Assembly: GCA_963978905.1 (NCBI GenBank)
Contig: OZ022256.1
Location: 10,833,501 to 10,897,500, forward strand
Source: Trichostrongylus colubriformis
Lineage: Eukaryota > Nematoda > Chromadorea > Rhabditida > Trichostrongylidae
DNA: 64,000 nt
Direction: 5' to 3'
Under the pieces are notes generated by a model that did not search any database, was not told where the DNA came from, and worked only from the letters and a program-made list of their open reading frames with translations. Shown here one piece after another: positions 45,600 to 57,954 of this stretch (within the stretch, counting starts at the first letter, position 1; each line of letters begins with the position of its first letter). The position numbers and the translations under genes were made by a program.

Positions 45600-47270
45600 C
45601 TTTCTTAAATCCGAAACTTTTATGGAGTGTTCATCCTTGTCAGCTGCAGGATGTGTTCACCCTTACTTTTATTACGCCGATTTTACATACCAGAGAAGAT
45701 GTACGCACTTCCAAAAACATCGTTGTTGGTTTGCGTCTAATCCCTGTTTTTTGCTGCGTACTCCTTTACTAAACCAGTTTTCCCATCATACAGTATACTG
45801 AATCTAGCACTTGGATTGCCAACCTTCAACCTCGTAGCAACACGAGCTATAATTTGGTAGTGCTTTGGACACTAACGTGGGGATGCCAAGTATTTCAAAC
45901 AGTGAATGTGAAGGAAAAGCGACTCCAGGTGTGGAAACTGTCATCTCCATCCTGACCCATGCAGCGTACTGCCGACACTTGGTGCCGGAAGGAGTTAAGT
46001 GGGTTCGTGAACTGAGCTTAATTGTGTGAGAATCTTGGAAAGAGAGAGTGTGGGCCAGAGGAGAGCCTTGTTGAAAAACAAAACCCCCTTTTATAATGAG
46101 AATGGAGTGAAGGTATCTGTCTCTCTGAACACACAAATTGCTGCTGGTCTTGCCTTCTACAATACATCGTTTGAAAGCTCTCGAATACTTACTAACAACA
46201 GCGTCTAACGTAACAGTTCAAGCATTCTAAACTAGCAACCCATATCACCGCAGCTCCTCGAATTTATTCAATAAGTAAGGACAGAGATGGGAAAGTGGCG
46301 AATAGTGTCGCTGCCGTGTCGCCCGATATTCACTTTGTCCTAGCGACAATAACTCAACAGACATTCCAGTTTTGTGCTCGTTTTATAACAGCCTCGTCAG
46401 ACAAAAAGTGTTGCTGGTCGCCGCGATGATCCAGCACGCATTACAATAATGCTATGATTTTGAATATAAATCTGATGCATGTCTTATCTCAGAAGAATAT
46501 AATGCAGCCTGAGTGCATGAAAGGGGGATGTATCCCCACGTTACTTCGTTATCCAAGATAAGGCGCAGGACATGCTGATAGTTGTGAGACTTAACCATAT
46601 ACAGCAGCTGTGAAAAATATAATTTTTGACCGTGACTCAGCTTCACTATGATTGGATGTGTCGAAGAAGAGTAAAAAGACGCGCATATCATCAAATGTGC
46701 CGGGCCGCCAATTTATAGATCCGCATATAGCGACTCATTATTCAGAGTAACTGTCAAATACCAAGATAGCTGCTTCCTCTCATTACAATTTCTGTGTCTC
46801 CTTCGATCTCCTATTCGATCTCCTTCCTGTGAGGGCATATCCGGACTGATATACTGAGACGAGTAGTATGGTGATAAAAACTCATGAGAAAGTATGAAGA
46901 AAGCCCACTAGAGAAATCCTCACAGTGTGGCAACCAAGGGTGGACCCACAGGCAACTTACACAGCAGCTCCGAATTTTCGACATCCTCATCTCAGCACAA
47001 ATGAGCCACGCGCAAAAATTTATTTTTCATCAATGCGATCTGCAGCCTACGAATTTGTGTGCTACCGTTGGGCATTCTTTTTCATTATTATTCGTAAAAC
47101 TGAACATAAATTGAAGAAAACGTAATGAATAAAAGAGGAATGCAACATAGAAGAAATGGTAAGGTCGCACAAACACTTTACAACGCGATTGAGTGTGAAA
47201 TAAAAGCAAATGCAAAGGGCAAAATGCAACTTAAGCAATGCACTAAGGCCATACACCGTCGTGGTATGTT
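45600..47270. other. Intergenic, no gene recognised
   Basis: A 110-residue minus-strand ORF (46136-45804) has no paralog in the window, no recognised domain and no splice context. The rest is AT-rich. Confidence 0.45.
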
Positions 47271-48360
47271 ACACACGGTCACTCTCGAGAGTAGTTCTCG
47301 CCCAGCAAAACTCATGGATGAATTTCTCAGCTAGTGTTGGGGGTTTTACAGCACAGTGATTCTACGGCCGCTAAGCACACCATCTCTGCACTTCCTGCTA
47401 AATAAACGGTGCACAGTTTTGTGCGTTTGTGTGTACGGTACAATTCCCATTGAGTTATGTATGACAGATCATATGAATAAAATGTACCATATATTTGTGG
47501 CAATCTTACTCGCTTTTAGGACTGTTGTGTTTCGACCGCCGAAGTTATAGCTTGATTGTTTCTGCTATTTGGCCGTTTTTTAACAGATTTGTGCCTCTGT
47601 GCCGCCTCAAAACTATAACAATTTTGAAAATTCCCTGAAAGCAGTTAGCCGTTATCATGAAGGGAGCATTCATTTTGGTGCAGTCTGTGTGTCACCGATT
47701 CGACTTTATCATCCCGATTGGAGCTGCTTGGATAAGTTACATATGTAGATTGCTCTGAACTAATTACTAATGTACTTTATGTGCCAGCTTCAATCTGGCT
47801 CATTCAACGTTGGCTCATCAAGTTCTAGTGAAAATAGGTAGAAAATACTCCGTACATGCCATTCAGAGCAGTAACTCCATCCTGAGGAAGAGAGCTGTTA
47901 CCTTTTGTTTTTGAAAGAGTCGAATGTGACCTGGGCAGGCACTGGTCTGGAATTTGACCATGACAGTGGGAGTGATGTCCCATCTCATCAGCCACCACGA
48001 CGACGTAGTTCTCATAAGCTGAGTATTTGTTCTCAGAAACTGGTAAGTCGAAGAAGTTTAAAGGGAAGAAATGCTTCTGGGAGAAGATGTAAGAGCTCCG
48101 ACATGGACACAGATTGCTCGAGTTCTAATTTGATCTGATGTTGTGCCCGTCAGAACAGCTGTGGTGGTTTTTGGCGAGAAAAAATACTTATGAAGTTATA
48201 TCACATGGTTGAGGGTTCACCATCACGTCCATGTATTTGTCACGATTGTGGATGTCTTCTCAAAAGGTGTGTGAAGAAAACTTTCGAGAGTGTACACCAC
48301 GAAGGCGGACTACACAAATTTTCAAAAGACATGGAACAGAGCTTTATTAGTAAAGTCCGT

Positions 48361-50091
48361 CTAGAAAAAGTGAAGGCGGTATTGATCGACCGATAGGTTG
48401 GTGCAATCTATCCATTGATCATCGTGTATGCCTTCTAACTTCAAAACGCCAAGATCGAAGGTGTTGTTTGGATAGGGTGCATTTGCTATGTATTTCTCTG
48501 GAATTTTGATCGTCCTCCTTTTGACACAATACTGAAAGAAGAGTTACTTGGGGATGTTTTGTTTAGGTATAATGTCAGTTCAGCAAACAACAAATGGTTG
48601 TTTCAACCCATATGTCTATTTATTGTTAGTTGTCTTATGTTCTTGTTCGCCTACCTCATACATTTTAGCAACAATGTAGTTGGAGTTCTCGGCTCGACGG
48701 CCTTGTGATCATAGTCAACCCATAGGAAACCTGTGATCAATAATCGGGGGCCCACCAACAAAACTAACAAGGGAGGCACTTACGTTACCGTTTGCATTGA
48801 AGTGATATGTATAGGCCTGACGCAAATTTCGAACCTGCCCTTCATATCGGCGGAGCGACTTTTGGAATGAGGTTGCGATGCAACTTTTTTAATATTTTAT
48901 CATAAGTGTTCTTCTTTCTGATCCCTTCTTTGCTTCATCTTTAATTGTTCACTAACTCTTTATAGTCTCTCTAACAGTATAGTCACTGCATATGTATTCG
49001 CGACCGGTTTTTCACCTACCTCACCTCACTAAGTAGCCACGGAGGGTTAGTGAAGACTGCGGTTCGTATGAGGGTAGGGAAAGAAATGAACCATTCAAAC
49101 TGCTCGAATTTTCTAATGTTTTTTAATAGTTGACCACACAGTTATGTGAGTTGCGAAGTGCATCCACAACAGCTCTTATAGAGATAAATGTCTTTTTCCC
49201 ATTTTCCAAGTTTACGGCTCGAATAAATGGTGCACGCGCTTGTTGCCTATCTATAGCATTTGCTTTATTATAATGGGCACTGCAAAAGTTCCTGTCTCCA
49301 GACTATCCTGACCTTTGGGGTATTGGATCCGGAAGATTCGACCACCTCCTTCGCGTACACGAGGTATAAATTTCATAAACCTTTCATGAGTACTGTGTGA
49401 ATAGCCTCACGCATATCGTTACTCCATCTTTGAGACACAAGCAACTCACACTTAGATAATCCATCCAGCTCATTGAAAGAATGTTTCAGTGTAGGAGTTG
49501 CTCAGGTCTTGTGAGATCATTTGCACCTACCCATACCATCATTTGTGGTCGTAATTGCGGTTTGCTTAGCTGTACATCAAAGGCAACTAATGGTCAGCTT
49601 AACAGATAGCCCTACCCGTGATCTCGATCGATGATGATACTAGCAGTTACCGGCGCATCTATAGTGCAGAGTGCAATATAGGTAAAAGGCTTTCATTATA
49701 ATGCGCCATGCTCGAGTGACCGCTTACCCCTTCGTAGTTGCATTTGTGATAGATGTCGAGGTAAGGTTCAATATCTGTGAATTCTCGCTTCCATCCAGAG
49801 ATGAGAAATGTTCCGTCCTCGTCTGTTCTTCCCCTTTTTAGCTCAGGATCGAGAACTGCAATGTGCTATAGTATTCGTATTTACTTGCACTCGATATTTA
49901 TGCAAAGGTATATGGAATTGGCTAAAATACTCACAGACATCGCTGTCGAATAATTTTACTAAGACTTTTGATGCTGGTTTTTTCTTACATAGAAGTGTGC
50001 CAGTAACTGCTACCGACTGCAGTCTGCCGAGACCAAGAATACCATGGCAAACAGGCAGAAGAGCAAGAATGAGTATGGAAGTCGTGTGCAT
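48361..50091 (-). CDS. Transthyretin-like secreted protein (intact, unit C)
   Basis: Exons 50091-49935, 49855-49728 and 48531-48361 join to a 151-residue protein. Donors are GTGAGT and GTAAGC, acceptors TTGCAG and TTTCAG; exon 1 and 2 lengths (157, 128) and phases equal those of unit A. The signal peptide is MHTTSILILALLPVCHG. LQSVAVTGTLLC, VLVKLFDSD, GRTDEDGTFLISG, LDIYHKCNYEG and NNTFDLGVLKLE give the TTR-like fold signature, and cysteines 35, 91, 97 and 138 are kept. I count 37 of 52 identical residues with unit A over exon 1. The protein runs 11 residues past the usual end (LSVDQYRLHFF). Likely secreted; ligand unknown. Confidence 0.9.
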
Positions 50092-51219
50092 ATGCCTTAA
50101 ATCAGTGAAATGATTCAAACGCTGGATGTTCCGTTTGGTTGTAATCACACTCTGAGACGCTATCATACAACGTATGTACTTGTCGCAGCTCAAAATATGT
50201 ATCCAGGAGAATAGCGGGCATACAAAAGCGGCCATAAATGTCGTACCAACAAAACTAAATGCATTAGAGTTTCCCAGCAAATTCGTTCGGAGGAAAGGAA
50301 ACACTGTACACATACATATTTGTGAGCTGTCGCAAGTGACGCGTTAGCAGAATGCCTCTTATATTGATAAGTAATGGCACTGAAGAAAAATATTCCTCCG
50401 AAGAATTTACTCCCCATAATGGAGCAAACGATAAGATAAAGAACCTGGTTGAACGAAAAGTGCTTGCAGTGATGTACACTGCATGAACGGGTAAGCCGTA
50501 ACATGTACCAACCACAACGTTACAATAATGGTGGTAAACTTTCCTCGTGAGCTTATGAATAAGCGACGATTTGCTTCCGTTTGGCCCTTTATGAGAGCCA
50601 TTCAAACATCCAATGTAATAACTTTATTTTCACATTCCACTTACTATGAAATTGCACTTTTGAATGGGGTCTATTTTGAAATAAGACCTCATCAAAGTTA
50701 AACTCGGACACAACGAACAATTCGAACGTTTGGGAGCCCTTTGTGTTGGTGTGGAGCAAGGTTTCCAGGAAAGGTGAGTCAAAAGATCGCCGTGCTTCCT
50801 CATTCATTTGCGACAGGTCCTTCTGGTGCCGTTGGGAAATGGCGCAGCTCGCAACGGGACTAAAAAGAAAGTATATTAATGTGATCATGAAAAGATGAAT
50901 TGTCAAAATCAAGATCCAGTTGTGGTCTAAAACACATTAGTGGTAAACAAGAAAGCGATTTATATTATACCAGTTGGCTGGCGCACACTACTGTGCGCGA
51001 AAGTGCGTCAGTATACCGATCAAAACTGCTCTTTTTCTTGAGAACAGAGTATTTCATTGCACCCTCTCCCCGCCGTGGGAGCAGCTTAACTTGGTGCATA
51101 GGTGCTCCTTACTTCTTGTCCCATGCCCTACTCATCCCAACATTGCCCCATCTCCACAGGTGATTTTCCATGTAATGCCCATGCTCCGCCCACTGTGCTC
51201 ACACCTTTTAATGACCTAA

Positions 51220-51854
51220 CCCATTGACGACCGTGTGACACGACATCGTGTTCACCAAGTTGGCCGCGTGGGACCGTGTGACACAATGTCGTGTCACAGT
51301 CTTGTAACTTATATTTTAAACTTCTTTTTGAACTTTTGTTTGATCTTTTTTAATTATGTATTCCTCACATATGAAGGTTTTCTAACAGTGCATGGTCCAG
51401 GAAAATAACCTTCAGTAGTTGAATTATTGAGCTTCATTACAGGAAGGAATAACCATCAGTTATTTTGAAAACAATCGATACACTAATAGTCTCTGCATCT
51501 GCTGCAACGGGTGCAGACTCTTTGGCTTGAGATGCAGAGTATTTGCGCCCTTAAATTTTGCACATTTCTTCATAACAACTAACGCATCGCCTGCGATGAT
51601 TCGCCTGAAAGCTTAATACAAAGCTTGACACAAGAAAGCTTAATTTTAATGTGGTCTATATATTATTATTTATGCAGCTGGAAACCTAATCACAATGCAA
51701 AAAGGTAAAAAAATGATGGTTTCTCAAGAAAGGTGTCCCTGTGGGAGCGTGTGATTTTCCCACGCTCCGCGTGTGACACGACGTCGTGTCACACGCGGAG
51801 GATCCCGCGCGGTCCCACGCGCCAGACAAGCAAAATGCCGCTGTCTTCAAGGGG
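51220..51854. mobile_element. CCC...GGG-ended element near a TTAA-like target, nested
   Basis: CCCATTGACGACCGTGTGAC at 51220 is mirrored by GCCGCTGTCTTCAAGGGG ending at 51854. CTAA precedes and TCAA follows. A related uninserted sequence (TCATGACTTCAAAAAACTCA near 52132) shows where it entered. CCC-type ends and TTAA-like flanks suggest piggyBac; GTGTGACACGACGTCGTGTC-like palindromes lie near both ends. Non-coding. Confidence 0.5.
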
Positions 51855-52254
51855 TCAAAAAACTCATCGCTGACCTATATCCACCTTCTCCCTACGTTTG
51901 GAGCACGTTCGAGCCCAATCATCGATTTCCGTTTTGAAATGGAACATTCCAGGACACTCTCCGCCCACTGTTGGCGGAGCTTGACTTGGTCAATGTGTGC
52001 TCTTTATTTCTTCTCCCATGCCCTACCCATAGCACGCTTGTCCCCGTCTCCACAGGTCGTTTTTCACGTGATGTCCAAGCTCCGCTCACCACTACAAATG
52101 CCCCGCCTATTATACCCACGCATCTTTCATGACTTCAAAAAACTCATTTCTTACCATAATCCACCTTTACCCTACGTTCGTGTCACATTGGAACCCAATT
52201 AACAATTATCGGTCTGAAAACGGAACATTCTAGGTCACGCCGTCCTCGTGGGCG

Positions 52255-52640
52255 GAGCTTAACTTGGTCCAAGTATGGTCTTTACTTCCTGTCCAATGCC
52301 CTACCCATTCGACACTTGGCCCCATCTGCACAGATCGTTTTTCATATGATACCTAATTTAGTGATAGACGTACAAAGGGACGGACGGACAGACAGACGAA
52401 GCGTTTTATATATAGTGGGGATGTTAACTGTTTTGGAATCCCTACAACATGAAACGCTTCGTCTGTCCGTCCCTCCGTCAACTTGCCCGTCCCTTTGTCC
52501 AGCCCTCCGTCTGTCACGAAAACAGGTATTACATGAAAAACGACCTATGGAGATGGGGCAAGTGCTGGATGGGTAGGGCATGGGACAAAAAGTAAGGAGC
52601 ACCCATGCATCAGGTTGAGCTTCTCTCACGGTGAGCAGGG
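52255..52640. repeat. Head-to-head pair of CCGCCCA repeats (palindrome)
   Basis: GGACGGACGGACAGACAGAC and AAGCGTTTTATATATAG near 52380-52420 are mirrored by GAAACGCTTCGTCTGTCCGT near 52450, and CCATGCCC and CCCCATCT parts pair outward to 52640. Two copies of the dispersed repeat face each other. Confidence 0.65.
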
Positions 52641-53580
52641 CGTGCAGTGAAACACTCTGTCCTCAGGAAAAAAGAGCAATTTCGACTTTCCGGCTACTGA
52701 CGCACATGGTGATCCGCGCACAGTAGTGTGCGCCAGTCACCTGGTTATTCAATAAACTGCGTTATCTCAGCACTGAGAATTGCGCTAGGCGCAGCGTCAT
52801 CGTGTGTAATTATTGAGCAGATTCAGCTGATTTACTATCGAAACAGAGCTGAAGATGTTGCCATGTGGTTTTTGAAAACCGATGCTGCAAAGGCGTAATT
52901 TACCATCCCAATCCTAACGAAGTTATAATTGGAGAGCCACTGTCATGGAATCGCAGAAAATGTCTCAGAAGAGGCCGAGGTGACGGAAATACAGCCACTC
53001 TCCAGAATGGATAAAAATTACTGAGTTTTCACAGTGCTCCTTGACAGAGTTGAACAGACAATAAACACTATATAGAAAAGCATTTAACCCTTGCAGTCCG
53101 GCTCGGTCGAGAGGTGTGCATAGGGCACTCGAACTGCGTCAGATCACACCAGTAAGTGAAGTTAGAATCCTTCAACCCGCGGCCAATTCACTCCAGCGGC
53201 ACACCTGACCAAAAACCATGTAACTGAAGGAACCATGAGATGACTTAAAGGCACAGTTCACGATAATTTTCGTGCGTCATCTCGCTCCATAAGCAGTCTG
53301 GAGTCTGGAGGTGCTGAAGAACACATAAGTTAAAAAAGAGCAGAATAATCCTTTCAAAAACCGCAGTAATTAGGCGCCCCTGACCTTTGGCTTCGACGAG
53401 CCTTCAGACCAAAGGCAAACATTTCGACAAGTTTTCTCGTGATAATATCATCCGAGAAGATTGCTGTTCCTATGAAAATTTTCCCTATCTTTTCTTATCG
53501 CAGTCGATATCATGCCTGTTATCCTACTATATATAATCGGCTAAGTATGTCTGTCTGTGTGTGTGTGTGTCTGTCACGAA

Positions 53581-54350
53581 ATTCATATCTCGCGTCGCAG
53601 CAAAGCTAATAACCTGAATTTTTAAAGTGATATAGGGGGTGGTAAGGGAACATTAATGGTAAGGGACCGGAAGTGATAGCAACTGATAAGAGCTGATAAG
53701 GAGCCTCCAAAGGCGAATGGCGGGGAATTCATATCTCGCGTTGCAGTAAAGCTAGGAACCTGAATTTTTAAAGTGATATAGGGGGTGGTAAGGGAACATT
53801 AATGGTAAGGGACGGAAGTGATAGCAACTGATAAGAGCTGATAAGGAGCCTCCAAAGGCGAATGGCGGGGAATTCATATCTCGCGTTGCAGCAAAGCTAG
53901 AAGCCTGAATTTTTAAAGTGATATAGGGGGTGGTAAGGGAACATTAACGGTGAGGGACCGGAAGTGATAGCAACTGATAAGGAGCCTCCAAAGGCGAATG
54001 GCGGGGAATTCATATCTCGCATTGCAGCAAAGCTAGAAACCTGAATTTTTGAAGTGATATAGGGGGTGGTAAGGGAACATTAACGGTGAGGGACCGGAAG
54101 TGATAGCAACTGATAAGAGCTGATAAGGAGCTTCCAAAGGCGAATGGCGGGGAATTCATATCTCGCGTTGCAGCAAAGCTAGAAACCTGAATTTTTAAAG
54201 TGATATAGGGGTGGCAAGGAAACATTGACGGTGAGGGACTGGAAGTGATAGCAACTGATAAGAGCTGATAGGGAGCCTCCAAAGGCGAATGGGGGGATTT
54301 CATATCTTGCGTCGCAACAAAGCTGGGACCCCCAATTTTCAAAGTCATAT
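53581..54350. repeat. Tandem array, unit about 136-146 bp, five copies plus a partial
   Basis: ATTCATATCTCGCG-type unit starts lie at 53581, 53727, 53872, 54008, 54154 and 54298. Units include AAAGTGATATAGGGGGTGG and GATAGCAACTGATAAGAGC. Copies are highly similar, which suggests recent amplification. A related start recurs at 54563 after an inserted CCGCCCA repeat, and each block is preceded by a TATGTCTGTCTGTGTG-type run. Confidence 0.85.
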
Positions 54351-55019
54351 GAAGGGTGGCATCCTACTGTAGATGAGCTCCGCCCACGGTGGGCGGGGCG
54401 TGCACTGAAATGTTTCGTTTTTAAACCGAAAATTGTTGATTGGGTTCCAATGTGCCTCAAACGTGGAGAAAGATGGATTTGGGTTAGCGAACAGTTTCTG
54501 ACATAAGATCCTTTTATGCGTAATTCGCTTGGTATGTCTGTGTGTCCGTCTGTCTGTCATGAAATTCATATCTCGCATCGCAGTAGAGCTGGGACCCTGA
54601 ATTTTACAAGTGATGTAGAGGGTGAGGGGACCCTAGCGGTGGTGGACGGAAAGTGATAGCAGCTGATAAGGGCTGATAAGAACCCTCGAAAGACGAACGT
54701 TGCCAAATCCGTGCCGCCTTTCGCGTTGATCCCAGAGCACTGACACTCACACATGTTTAGCAAAGCGGGATGGGGGTATTAATATTGGGTGATCCAAATT
54801 GATAACGGTTGATAAGATACGATAAGGGGAGCTGAATGGCAAATGTCACCAAATCCGTTTCGCTCTTTCGGTTGACACTGGAGTGTTCACATTCACAGGT
54901 AAGGCAGGGTACGAGGACCTCAATTGTGCCTCAACGAAGCTGATAACGGCTCACAGGGGCTGATAAGAGTAATTAGGAAGTGGATGGGATGAAATCCGAT
55001 ACACCGCTTACTATTACTA

Positions 55020-55280
55020 CCAGATGGCTGGCGCACACTACTGTGCGCGATGCATGGCGGTGTTGTGCAAATTGGGTTTGATCGACATGACCACCGTTGT
55101 GTAAGGGATTGAGTGGAATTTCCTTTCCTCTGCTTTCAGCTGAGCTTCCAAATTGCAATAAAGCAGGAAAGGTGAAGTGATAAGAAAGCTTCCGGCAGTA
55201 ATATAGATAAGTCGCTTTTCACTGAACCCATTTTCTACGACGACATGAATCGCGCGCAGTAGTGTGCGCCAGCCAACTGG
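55020..55280. mobile_element. TA-flanked MITE, 261 bp, related to the 50970-52744 element
   Basis: CCAGATGGCTGGCGCACACT at 55020 is mirrored by AGTGTGCGCCAGCCAACTGG ending at 55280, with TA on each side. The ends are nearly identical to those at 50970 and 52744. The interior is unrelated and non-coding. It is nested in the TTAA element at 53249-55464. Confidence 0.8.
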
Positions 55281-57269
55281 TACATGTATATGCCACCACT
55301 TCCCTGCTGGCAAGTCGTAAGAGGGTTGTGGGTCATCTTGAGACGGTGGCCGCCATCTCCTTTACGGGTTCTTCACGCGTTTAGCACTCACCCTCGCGCC
55401 GCGTGGAAGCGACTATCTACTCGGGGATGGAATCAAGATAATCATAATATCGTGAACTGTGCCTTTAAGTAGGCTAATCCTATATCTTCCCAATTTGAGT
55501 ATGATCTGAGCATATCTGTGCAGCTTTTTCATGACAAGGTGATTGGTTCCATTGCGGAGACATGGATTTCAGTTCACCACGACGTTTCCAAGAGCAGCAA
55601 GATTTTGTGCAACTTCATTCTGAACTCTAGATTGATGTTTCATCTCATTTAGATTGATGTTTCATCTCATTTGATGCTTGTCTGTTTCGAACATCTGAGA
55701 GTATTCCAAGGTGAAATTGGTCACCACAACTCCTCCAAAGTGCTGCGAATTTCGTTTCTGTAAACCATTTTGCAGCGAGTGTCTCAGCTCCACATTTTTT
55801 GGACGAGCATATAACATGTGACAGGAAGCATTCACGTGGCAATAGCTGAGTGTCGTGAAACATTGTGACGGGAAACGCTCATGAAAGCACCTGTGAATCG
55901 TGTAATCATACCTTACAAAGATAAAAATAGAATTGGGATGTAGCTATTTCATAGCTGCTACCGTACGAATGTTATATTGAAATAGAATGTGAATAGGAAA
56001 TTTGATGTCTTCTTCAACCACGTGTATTGTAGGGTAGGGTATGGTGTTGAGGCGGTGTACGAACCGAGTGTGTGTATATGGAATCGTTAGCCCGCAATGA
56101 CGATTTTGAAAACTCATGCAAAAACTATAGTGGTTAAAACTCAAGTAGTTCCAGTGGCTATGCAAGAATAATTTTTCCAATAGACATGGAAGAGGTCTCT
56201 GCTGAGTAATACGAGTATGTCCAGCTGAATTAGAAAATGCGCTCCCACTTGAGCCTGCTATTTTCGCTTCGCAACGCTGGTCTCTTATTATGGCTAACCG
56301 TTTTGCTTGAACTTTGTCTAAAAATTATCTCAGCGTATTTACCTGTTTTCACTACATCCCGGGGTAATCATGTGTCATTTTTCCGGATACGATTTGCATT
56401 TTCGCCGTCGTCGATGCACCAGTCTGAGTGATGCACCAAGTCTGATGCAATTCTGTCCTTAACGAGTCTGCTACAGAAGTAAATGTGATATCCGTGATAT
56501 GCGCATCGCAAGGTATTTTTATACGGCTGAAATCATTTGTCTGGAGTTTATTCTCGTAAAGACTGTGAAAAAAGTTAGCAATCTCTACAAAGTGCAACTC
56601 GCAGTTTACTCTTAACTGAAGAGTAGCGGACAAACCATTTCCAATATACGCAGCAGGTAATATGGCGAAATCCATCTGCATGGTTGATCTTACTGTTTGT
56701 ATGGAGGCATAGTTACACTAAACCTCCTGGAAGCCTGTTAAAAAAGCCTAAGCGTGTATCAGCGATATGGCACGATGGTTGCCACCTGAGATTGAGTTGA
56801 AGTGAGCAAAATTGGCTCGGTTGGTGTTAATTTGAGTGGATTCTTTTGAGCACAAAGACATGTCAGTCTGCTACGCAGTTTCACATCACCTGTTTCTGGC
56901 GCTCCAGTTTGTTTTCTGATGGATGTGCTTGTAGATGGGGGCTGCTGCAGCCTAGCACTTTCACACGTTTTTCTTTCTTGTTTTTAATTTTTTTAGCTTT
57001 CCTTTCGTTTTCGTATATCATTTTTCTTTTTGCATGGCAGGAAAGTCTTAGCGAATGGATGAACGGGAAAAGTTGACAGGAAATATTATACGCTGTGCAC
57101 CCGACACAGTGTGCTACATACTCTTTGGTGACGGTTGAAAAAAGCTCGCTCCCTCCAAAATCGGAGAAAGAATCCCTCAGTTAGTATTTGAGCTTTAACG
57201 AATGCAAGAATGTTGTCGGTGAGCACACTATCTCCAGCACCGGCATTCTCACAAGGGAAAGAATAATCC

Positions 57270-57754
57270 TTTACAAGGAATCTTCAGCTACCATCCACAT
57301 AGCGGCACAAAAACACAATGTAATTGAAAAGGGATCTAAAGCAATCAAAATAGACATATAACTTTGAATGTCAAAACTAATATGACCCAGACGCTGTGTG
57401 AACAAGACTGTGACAAGAATATGCTCTAACTTATCTATAAAAACAGTGGCATGAGTACCGTGAAGAACATAAAAATCTATCATCGCTGGCTGAATGAGAG
57501 ATTGTATCAAAAAGATTACAAGAGCACAGGATGGTGCAGCTTACCCTTGTGAGAATGCCGGTGCTGGAGATAGTGTGCTCACCGACGACATTCTTGCATT
57601 CGTTAAAGCTCAAATACTAACTGAGGGATTCTTTCTCCGATTTTGGAGGGAGCGAGCTTTTCTCAACCGTCACCAAAGAGTATGTAGCACACTGTGTCGG
57701 GTGCACAGCGTATAATATTTCCTGTCAACTTTTCCCGTTCATCCATTCGCTAAG
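57270..57754 (-). other. Inverted duplication adjoining a gap, probable assembly artefact
   Basis: 57283-57560 is the reverse complement of about 57955-58246, and 57555-57754 is the reverse complement of about 57050-57260. If this stretch and the N run are removed, 57265 joins 57955 in the same order as unit B near 42540. ORFs here are mirror images of those in the flanks. Confidence 0.75.
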
Positions 57755-57954
57755 NNNNNNNNNNNNNNNNNNNNNNNNNNNNNNNNNNNNNNNNNNNNNN
57801 NNNNNNNNNNNNNNNNNNNNNNNNNNNNNNNNNNNNNNNNNNNNNNNNNNNNNNNNNNNNNNNNNNNNNNNNNNNNNNNNNNNNNNNNNNNNNNNNNNNN
57901 NNNNNNNNNNNNNNNNNNNNNNNNNNNNNNNNNNNNNNNNNNNNNNNNNNNNNN
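57755..57954. other. Assembly gap, exactly 200 N
   Basis: A round run of 200 unknown bases, most likely a placeholder of arbitrary size. ORFs containing X that cross it are not real. Confidence 0.98.

Larger units (their letters stand above)
42690..45600. repeat. Spacer following unit B, paralog of 29110-31900
   Basis: Collinear with the spacer after unit A. It lacks the 74-bp palindrome at the position matching 29280 and has gained an insertion at 44691-45115. A 32-bp tandem duplication (AGTTTTTGATCTCCT units) lies at about 43616-43678. No gene recognised. Confidence 0.65.
50970..52744. mobile_element. Composite element with CCAG..GGCTGGCGCACAC terminal inverted repeats, 1.8 kb
   Basis: CCAGTTGGCTGGCGCACACT at 50970 is mirrored by GTGTGCGCCAGTCACCTGG ending at 52744; the GTGCGCG core is also mirrored. 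TA lies on the left, TT on the right. Sequence on both sides is unit C and continues the order of units A and B, so this is an insertion. Its interior holds CCGCCCA repeats and the 51220-51854 element. No transposase recognised. Confidence 0.7.
53249..55464. mobile_element. TTAA-flanked element, 2.2 kb, with internal satellite array
   Basis: AGGCACAGTTCACGATAATT at 53249 is mirrored by ATATCGTGAACTGTGCCT ending at 55464, with TTAA at 53245-53248 and 55465-55468. The flanks join smoothly when compared with units A (about 26921-26945) and B (about 40694-40725), so the boundaries are real. Inside are a five-copy 143-bp array, an inverted CCGCCCA repeat and a nested TA-flanked element. No transposase was recognised, so it is non-autonomous. 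The ends resemble those at 16299 and 32625. Confidence 0.82.

Noticed and set aside
45804..46136. 110-residue minus-strand ORF
   Set aside because: No paralog, domain or splice support; could be chance.
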